A program made the position numbers and the translations under genes. 64,000 nucleotides of DNA, from positions 434,001 to 498,000 of the forward strand of contig JANFNE010000030.1 of assembly GCA_024867545.1 (NCBI GenBank), given 5' to 3'. This document shows, in pieces, positions 57,243 through 64,000 of this stretch. Position 1 is the first letter of the stretch; each line of letters begins with the position of its first letter. The notes below the pieces were generated by a model, which made no database searches, was not told the DNA's origin, and was given only the letters and a program-made list of their open reading frames with translations. Origin of the DNA: Phytopythium helicoides (taxonomy: Eukaryota > Oomycota > Peronosporomycetes > Pythiales > Pythiaceae).

Positions 57243-58604
57243 ATGGCGGCGATGACAATGGCCGACGCCGCGCGGTGCCCCGCCGGGCCGCTGCAGCAGC
57301 TCTTCTACCTGCTGCTGGTGCTCGGCGGCTACGGCGCCTTCCTGCTCTATGGCGCTCCGCGGCTGCCCACGGCCTCGCTCGGGCTCGTGCACGCGTGCGT
57401 CTCGGGCGTCGTCCGATCGACTTGGCCGGCGATGTCTCACTTGCTTTTTTTTCCCTTGGCAAGATTCGCGAGCTTCGGGGCGGTTGCGGCCGCGCTCGCG
57501 TCGTTCGCTTCCGTGTCGACGGCGCTGCCGGGCATCCTGCTGCCACGTAGGCGGGCGAGCGTGGACTTCCTGCGCTTGCAGACGTGTAAATGGTAACCTC
57601 GAGCGCTGGTAGAGACGATCGAGGTCTTCGACAACTACGAGTTCGACGGCGTGCTGTACACCAAGCGCGAGTGCTTCACGTGCGGAACCGCAAGGTGCGG
57701 CGCGTTTGCAATCACCGGCGAGATGAACGGTATCTATCCAACTCTGCCTTTTCTCACGACATCTGGTCATCAAGGCTTGCGCGCTCCAAGCACTGCTCGG
57801 TCTGCAACATCTGCGTGCCCCGCTTTGATCATCGTGAGATTGTGAGATCTGCTCGGCTGGAGCTGTTAACCGGTATTGACACCATATTTGTTGACGCGCG
57901 GCGACAGACTGCGGGTGGCTCAACAACTGCATCGGCGAAGCCAACTACCTTGCGTTTCTACGGTTCCTCGCGGTACTATTGTCTACCAATTTTGCAGAAT
58001 CCTTCTACCCCTTTTGACGTTGATCCTTCATCATGGCGACGAAGGTCAATACAGCGCTCTGCGCTTATGGCGTCTATGTGCTGTACTTCTTGTTGTACGA
58101 CGAGTACTCGCTGCTCCTGAGCGACCAGTTTCTGGACCAGGAGACCGGAGCAATTGTTGAGGGCGACCCCGTCATCGTGATTCGTTACATCATCCATGAT
58201 GAAGCCGTGTTGTTCATACTAATTTCGATGTGCGCGTTCATGGGTACGTGTTACAACTTGACTGGTTAGTTGGAATGAAAGCTGGGAGTTGACTGAACCA
58301 TTTTGCTGCAGGAGCTGGAGTTGCATGCTTTCTCGCATTTCACTGCTGGCTAGTGGCATCGAATACTACTACGAACGAGTTCTTCAAACGCCGGCGACTC
58401 CGTGGACGTTCCAAGTACAGCAAGAGAAACAACAGCGAAGGAGATGATCTCAGCGAACAGAGGAGGGCGGAATTACCACCAACGTCAAGTTCCTCTCGGA
58501 TGGGCAATCCCTATGATCTCGGATCATTTACGGCGAACATACGAGAAGTGTGGTCGCCGCGATATCTGGCCAAGCTCCGGCGACGGAAGCAGCATTCCAA
58601 CTAG
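57243..58604 (+). CDS. DHHC-type palmitoyltransferase
   Basis: Six exons (57243-57546, 57613-57694, 57775-57833, 57908-57972, 58045-58243, 58312-58604) sum to 333 aa with all phases consistent. Attaches palmitate to Cys of membrane-associated proteins. The DHHC zinc-binding domain runs across exons 2-4: CFTCGTAR, SKHCSVCNICVPRFDHH, CGWLNNCIG. The intron between 57833 and 57908 splits the catalytic DHHC between the second His and the Cys. Membrane helices lie at the N-terminus (LLLVLGGYGAFLLY; SFGAVAAALASF) and after the DHHC (YGVYVLYFLLY; VLFILISMCAF; VACFLAFHCWLV). The TTxE motif is TTNE. The DPG motif usual before the DHHC domain reads LPG. Two acceptors (57774, 58044) end in AAG and are less certain. 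Confidence 0.88.
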
Positions 58605-58768
58605 ACGATCTTGATTGGCTTGATCAAGGAGCGACAAGGTTTCAACCAAGAACTTTGTCTGCTCCAACCACAAAGCATGCAAAACCTCATCACCAAATAT
58701 AGAGTCACACAATAGCCAATGCCCACCCATTATTCACCTCATTCCTTGTAGAACCATCGATTGATGCG

Positions 58769-59929
58769 ATGCCGGCTGACAGCTCGCTTTCGCTGCTGAC
58801 GCCTGATGATGTTGTTGCGGCGGCTCGTCGGTTTAGCATTGACCTGGGTCGTGAACCCGTTTTCATTCCATTGATGAAGCAAGCTGCAACGACTCCTGCA
58901 ATGCCTTTAAGCCCGTGCGATGGTGATCCAACAGCTGAGCGAGAGGACGAGCGCTACGTACGCGATCAAATCGTGCAGCTCCGTGCGCGCACACACAATC
59001 GCGATTCCCATCCGACTTGGATGGAATTCGAGAAATCAACGTGTGATGCTGAGAGCATCGAGAAAAATCAGGGGAGCAACGTGTTCTATTACGACTTTGC
59101 CACTGGAGCTCGCCAGGACACGCATCCACTTGTACGTCTCGTTGGCGAGCCATCAGACGAAGAGCAGCAAGAGAGTGGTGCCATCGTTCCGACAGCAGTG
59201 GCCGACCCGCGAGTATTTGCTCATGCTGCTTCAATTCACAGACAACCCGCCATGAAGAAGTGCGTGTATTGGAATATTGATGTCTTACGCAGTGACTAAC
59301 TCGTCGATCTGGACAGCATTCGATCTCTCGAAATCTTGTGCTTCCAGTCGTGGTGGACTGAGACAGCAAGCAGCAGTGGAGCGCGTCATCGAGTTCAGCT
59401 TCGAATCTATTTCTCCATCCCGACGCGCCATTTCCAGGTGGCACGAGACGATTCCGACTGCGTCTTCACAATCTCGCATGTGGCGCATCCAACCACTGGA
59501 CGTGTTCTTAGCGCCTGGGATCTGCACGAGGGAGCTCGTATTTCACTTCTCGGACGGCTGACGACTCTCAAGCAAGCTACTTTGCTTACACGTCAGTGGC
59601 TAGCTATGCACGCAAAATTGTTTATGCGGGTGCGAACTCAGCTTCAAGATGAAGTAGCAAAGTACGTACTGGCGTCTCATGGACGAGCTGACAACGATCG
59701 AGGACGCGTTCTATGTGCCGACCCCCATGCACGTGAGCGCCGCGCATGGTCAACGCTCTCAGCGTCTCCATCTGTAGCGGACACTGCTAGCACGGCTGAG
59801 ATGGCAACACTATCTTTGCGCCGGCTGCTCGACGACATTCGTGGGCTCCAGGAAAAGCTGGCAGGTTTCCGTCCTGATGTTGCTCGCCGTATCTGTGCTC
59901 CTTTGTTGGAGCTTGAGGATACGTGGTAA
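58769..59929 (+). CDS. CEP164-like N-terminal/WW-related protein
   Basis: Exons 58769-59259 and 59317-59929 (57-nt intron with TGACTAAC) give 367 aa. The N-terminal pattern resembles the CEP164 family: DDVVAAARRFSIDL... for the YA-x-x-GID helix, then HPTWMEFEKS ... NVFYYDFATGARQDTHPLVRLV, a degenerate WW domain in which the second Trp is replaced by Thr. The C-terminal half has beta-rich VQLRIYFSIPTRHFQV and RVLSAWDLHEGARISLLGR and ends in helices. CEP164 is a distal-appendage protein of basal bodies; the resemblance is limited to the N-terminus, so a ciliary role is inferred. Confidence 0.55.
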
Positions 59930-60115
59930 TGGTAAACGCAAATTCCTGGAGAGCATTGGAGAGCCGATAATACATGAACACACTTTCATTTCACTGTTGG
60001 ATACTATGACTTTAACTTCACTGTAATGATGGAAGGAGCTATAAAAGGACACCCAGATATAGGAAAGTTGAGGATGCTGAGCCGGCATCCATTCCCCAGC
60101 TGACGTATAAGCAAG

Positions 60116-62374
60116 ATGACTATCACGACGCGCTCCAAGCGCGTGTCCGCATTTGCCGCGGCTGGAAATCGCCACCACCCAACACCCTCTACTGTTGGAC
60201 CAGGCGCATACTCACCCGAGAAAAACTTGACAAGCTTCCCCAATGTCGGCGAGGCAGAAGAAGACATTTTCAGATGTACCTCGGTGGCGAAGCCGCTTTT
60301 CTCTGGATTTGCAACCTCTGAAAAACGCTATCTGAACGAAAACCGCACTACGTCAGCCTTTACACCTGGTACGACTGACACAGCTAAACACCTTGGATGG
60401 AGCTACCTCTCACATGCTACGTGAACAGGGCCTGGTGCATATTTGTCGTCGCCATCTACTGCACCGGGAGCAGCCGTTCCATCAAATGTCTTCTCAACAA
60501 AGGTTACCATTGATTTTTGTCGGCTAACAGCCTATAACGCTTTGCTAACGTGGTTCTGCCGCTAGATTTCTCGTTTTGCACCAAGTGCACCAGGGTCAAC
60601 CATTTTCCGCCCGTCATCCATCCAGGATAATCCGGGGCCAGGAAGCTATGATGTCACCCCGCCTCCAGTCAGCAGCAACCAGAACAATCATGAACCATCG
60701 CCTGGGACCTCATTGCCGGTTTCCGCTATTGTGGCTGCAAACGCTGCTGGGAAAGCGTTGACAACACCTGTTCCAGCCATCCCAAAGAAAGATCAGAGCT
60801 ATGGCTATGTCCGAGGTGAGGACGGCGCTTTGAGACGCCAGGCACCACCATCATCTATTTACTCTGGGATCGGGTCGGACACGGTTGGCCCAGCTGCATA
60901 CTGTGCACATCCACCCAATTTCTATGACGCAAAGCGAAATGCAGCTCCATCCCTCCGCTCAACAGTCCAGCGAGAGGTCTGGGCCGAGAATTTAACACCA
61001 AGACGCCATGTTCCAGGTCCAGGAGCATACAACCCCCATGACGTCGATGCTCAGTCTGGCGATGAATGCGATAAAGCCAGCAGTCAGTTTGTTGCAGAGA
61101 GTGACGTGGTGAGTGGAGATGCGAGGAGTTCGCGAAAACAGCGCAGCCATCACCGACGCCGTCATAGTCAGCAGAATAGACCAAGTGCAGTATTTGCGTC
61201 CAAAGTGCCGCTACTCCCGTCCCCAAAGCCAGTGGCACAATTTGATGCCGAGCGAGATCTTGAAGTACAAGCTAGAGAAGCTCGCGCTCGACCTCGGGCC
61301 GAGGCAAGGCAGCGTCGAGCGAGGGGCAACAAAGTAGAGTCATTTGGGTCAACGACGACTCGGGTCGAGCTCACTGCTCAGCAGGATGGACCGATTGTGT
61401 TTGAGCCTACCTTTCTGACCACCCCAGGCCCAGGAATGTATCACGCGTCCGGAGAAGACAACGCCGCTCTTGCAGTATCTCTGCTAGGCAATTACGCTCC
61501 GCGTAGAGCCTCACTTCCTGCGGGACGAAGGCGGGAGATGGATGGTGTTGGGTTTTCCAGTGCGAGTGAACGCCCTTGTCTTGCAGCACCTCCAAGATCG
61601 CGCAACACGGAATCGCTTGGCCCTGGAGCATATCGTAGTGAAACACCTCGGTCACTGGATCAAACCGTTCGCTCTCGCCTTGCAGTTGGGCGGCTCGGCG
61701 TTTTTGGCTCAACTGCGCCGCGAGAAATCTGGGATGCTCTCGATCCTGTCACCGGCGGTCCGAAGCAGAAAGCTCATTTACCAGGTCCAGGGGCTTACAA
61801 CTATTCGAGTTCGTCGAGTGCTCCTGCAGATACTGGAGAAATGAGTGTCGTGGGGGCTTCATCCGCGGTGTTCAAGTCGAGCTCTTCTCGGTTCGCTTCC
61901 TCCGTGTCCAACCCTCATGTGCACCGCGTCGGAGACTGCGCAACCCCAGGAGTCGGTGAATATGATTTACTTGCAGGAAAAAGCTCGACTCATCGGCGCA
62001 AGATCGCAACTTCCCCGCAACGACATGGTGACGGTGGCCGCTCGCCGACCTCTCCCGTTGCCGCGCCTAGTGCTCCATTCCAATCTACAGTCGAGCGAGC
62101 AGTGTTTGATGCACGCGAAGCTGCCGACGTTCCAGGCCCAGGTGACTACGAGAGTGGAGGATCTGTTCTTGGTATGGCGGTGGGAGCAAATGCGACGCTG
62201 TCAGGAGCTAACGGTGGACTGACGCGATCACTGGCACCAAGGAAAACGCTTGGCAATGACCAAAGGTTCCGAGTCAAGCCGACCGTGCCGCCAGAGGTTG
62301 GGCCGGGAGCATACGTCATTCCAGGTACAGTTGGGACCAAGAGCTTCAACGTCACCATGGCAAGCAAGCAGTAA
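60116..62374 (+). CDS. Sperm-tail PG-rich repeat (SHIPPO) protein
   Basis: Exons 60116-60368, 60429-60502 and 60566-62374 give 711 aa, all in phase. At least eleven repeats of the form PGPGAY (VGPGAYSP, PGPGAYLS, PGPGSYDV, VGPAAYCA, PGPGAYNP, PGPGMYHA, LGPGAYRS, PGPGAYNY, PGVGEYDL, PGPGDYES, VGPGAYVI) are separated by 40-80 basic, Ser/Arg-rich residues. STPGR proteins of this kind line flagellar microtubules (microtubule inner proteins and related). No other domain. The first intron falls inside the second PGPGAY repeat. Confidence 0.88.
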
Positions 62375-62510
62375 CACTTAAGTTGGAAAATCACATCGAT
62401 GAAAAAACAGGATGGCCATAGGCTGCACAGCAATGTTCATCTATTTTGCTGTTTGAATAATAAGAAAGACTGGGTTGCCCAGTACATTTGGCACTACTGG
62501 CACCACCACA

Positions 62511-64000
62511 TTACGCGGATCCACGCTTCCAACGCAGGTATGCCCGGTACGCAAAGAGCAGGAAGTCGTGCTCTGTGATGAGCCCGTCGCCGTTGTAGTC
62601 CATAACCTCTAGCAGGATACCTAGCTCCTCTTCCGTTGCATAGGCGTCTGTCGTCAATCAAATATGTTAGTGCCAGAGCATACGCCAATACAATCACATC
62701 TCAACAACGCGCACGCACCACTGTCCTGCTCGGCAAGCAGCACCACAAAGCTCTCCTCCATCAGCACACCGTTCGCATTCACGTCCAGGAGCGAGAAGTA
62801 TAGTTTCAGAGCCTGCCATTGAAGCTCCGAGAAGAGGTCGGCAGGATTCGCGAGTGCTCGCTCACTATCTTGAGGCAGCCGACCCTGCAGCGTCGTAGTC
62901 AGCGCAGCAACTTGGGACATTGATCCGTTGGTGGCCGACCAATCATTCAAGCTCTTGCGCCGCGTCAACCGGCGCTCGGGCGGAGCGGTTGCTGGAGCTG
63001 GTGGAACTTGAGCAACTGCTGCCGAAGAAGACTCATCAACGGTGCTGCTGATATGCAACTCGCGCTTGTTGTCTGCCTCACCCGTGGAAATGGATCGACG
63101 CAAGAACCGACGACTGTACGCGGTGAACCAAGTCGATCGACCATCAGACGAAATCGAATGCTCTTTGGTTCGGTTTCCAAACCAGCGTTCGTACACACGA
63201 ACGACTCCGGGACAGAACTTCCACGATGGGCCAGACCGCTCGGCATGGTCGCCCGATGCATCAGAGTTCTCGCTGCTCGTCTTGCTCTTGCGCTTCTTCA
63301 TCATCTTCGACTTGGATGGAGCTGGAGCTCCAGATGCCACCGTTGGAGATCGAGTTGTGCCCTCAACCTTGATGCTTCCTCCGATCTTGACATCTAGCTC
63401 TTCACAGGGTCCCATACTGGCAGTACTACGACGGTCTGACCTTCGGTCGTCGCGGTCGGGGGCTGAATTCTCTTCTTCACGCGCACACAGTGACGACACA
63501 AGTGATAGCGACTGACTTGACTGCTGTAGTGCCAGTCGAAGCTGTCGACATAGTCGCACAAGGTCATAAAAGTCTACGGGCAGGAATGGCAAGTGCTGTG
63601 CTAAGAACGCATGCATAGCCTCGTCCTCACTCTCCCCATGAAACTCACGCTCAGGCGTGCCACTGCGGGTATGCTGCTTGTACGTCAGTAGGCTCCCAGA
63701 GTCTGCCTTCCACGCCACCTGGAGCGTCGCTCCCATGTTGTGGTTTGTGTTGCAGTACTCTGGTGCAGAGAAGACGGTAATGACTGGGGGAAGATCCAGA
63801 ATCGAGTCGCTGTCTTCGCGCTCCGAGTCGTCTTCCGTCGGCGAGTGACTAAAGTGCTCGCGGAACCCTTCCTCCTCGAGCTCATGCGCACGAATGATGG
63901 CGAGCAGGTTGTTACGCTTGAGAAACTCGCGGCATGCATGCTCATTGAACGTGAATGAGCAGCCTCGCACGCTGTTGGGTGCCCAGTCCACGTCTTGCTG
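62511..64000 (-). CDS. Calcineurin-like Ser/Thr phosphatase with EF hands (partial)
   Basis: The 5' part lies beyond the right edge. Visible exons are 64000-62719 and 62647-62511 (71-nt intron, in phase). The catalytic C-terminal half shows the PPP signatures NSVRGCSFTF, NNLLAIIRAHELEEEGF and VITVFSAPEYC, closest to calcineurin A. A long Ser/Lys-rich insert with MKKRKSK follows. Two EF hands lie at the end: DVNANGVLMEESF, lacking some loop acids, and DYNGDGLITEHDF with a full set, the latter in the last exon. This differs from animal calcineurin, where Ca2+ binding is on a separate B subunit. The protein ends WKRGSA. Confidence 0.85.

Overview
The window reads as nuclear DNA of an oomycete (Phytophthora/Pythium type). 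Genes are dense, introns are short (about 57-82 nt, GT...AG, several with a CTAAC branch-point-like box), and coding sequence is mostly GC-rich. Secreted plant-cell-wall proteins (GH78 alpha-L-rhamnosidases, an expansin-like protein) sit beside genes expected in an organism with flagellated zoospores (POC5, a CEP164-like protein, a sperm-tail PG-rich repeat protein). The lineage is inferred from gene content and style; no marker gene settles it.

Layout. 1-2865 is a tandem array of 711-731 bp units, each holding one tRNA-Ala(CGC). 3066-5940 is an ATRX-like SNF2 helicase with several frame breaks. Then come a PX-like protein, a coiled-coil protein, a damaged GH78 gene and POC5 (to 15047).

15551-46088 is dominated by segmental duplication. 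A block of GH78 gene, small secreted Gly/Trp-rich gene (called GW here), polyubiquitin gene and the 3' end of a giant C2-domain gene lies at 15551-21655 (left arm). It recurs inverted at 38499-44824 (right arm). The left arm abuts a third, partial copy (21681-24655) whose GH78 gene has lost its 5' half. A fourth copy of just the GW gene lies at 45465-46088. Between the arms are VPS53 (minus) and the intact giant C2/EF-hand/SAM gene (plus), divergently transcribed from a 223 bp spacer.

46192-64000 returns to single-copy genes: expansin-like protein, a hAT-transposase-derived BED protein, two small membrane proteins, SAYSvFN protein, RIIa-like protein, PH protein, a CCT-motif protein, a DHHC palmitoyltransferase, CEP164-like and PG-rich ciliary proteins, and a calcineurin-like phosphatase that runs off the right edge.

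Several genes carry single-base frame breaks (SNF2, first GH78, SAYSvFN, 5' part of the C2 gene, possibly the CCT gene), while long neighbours are intact. These may be residual assembly errors or true decay; the sequence alone cannot decide. Exon joins given here were worked out by hand from splice signals and reading frame.
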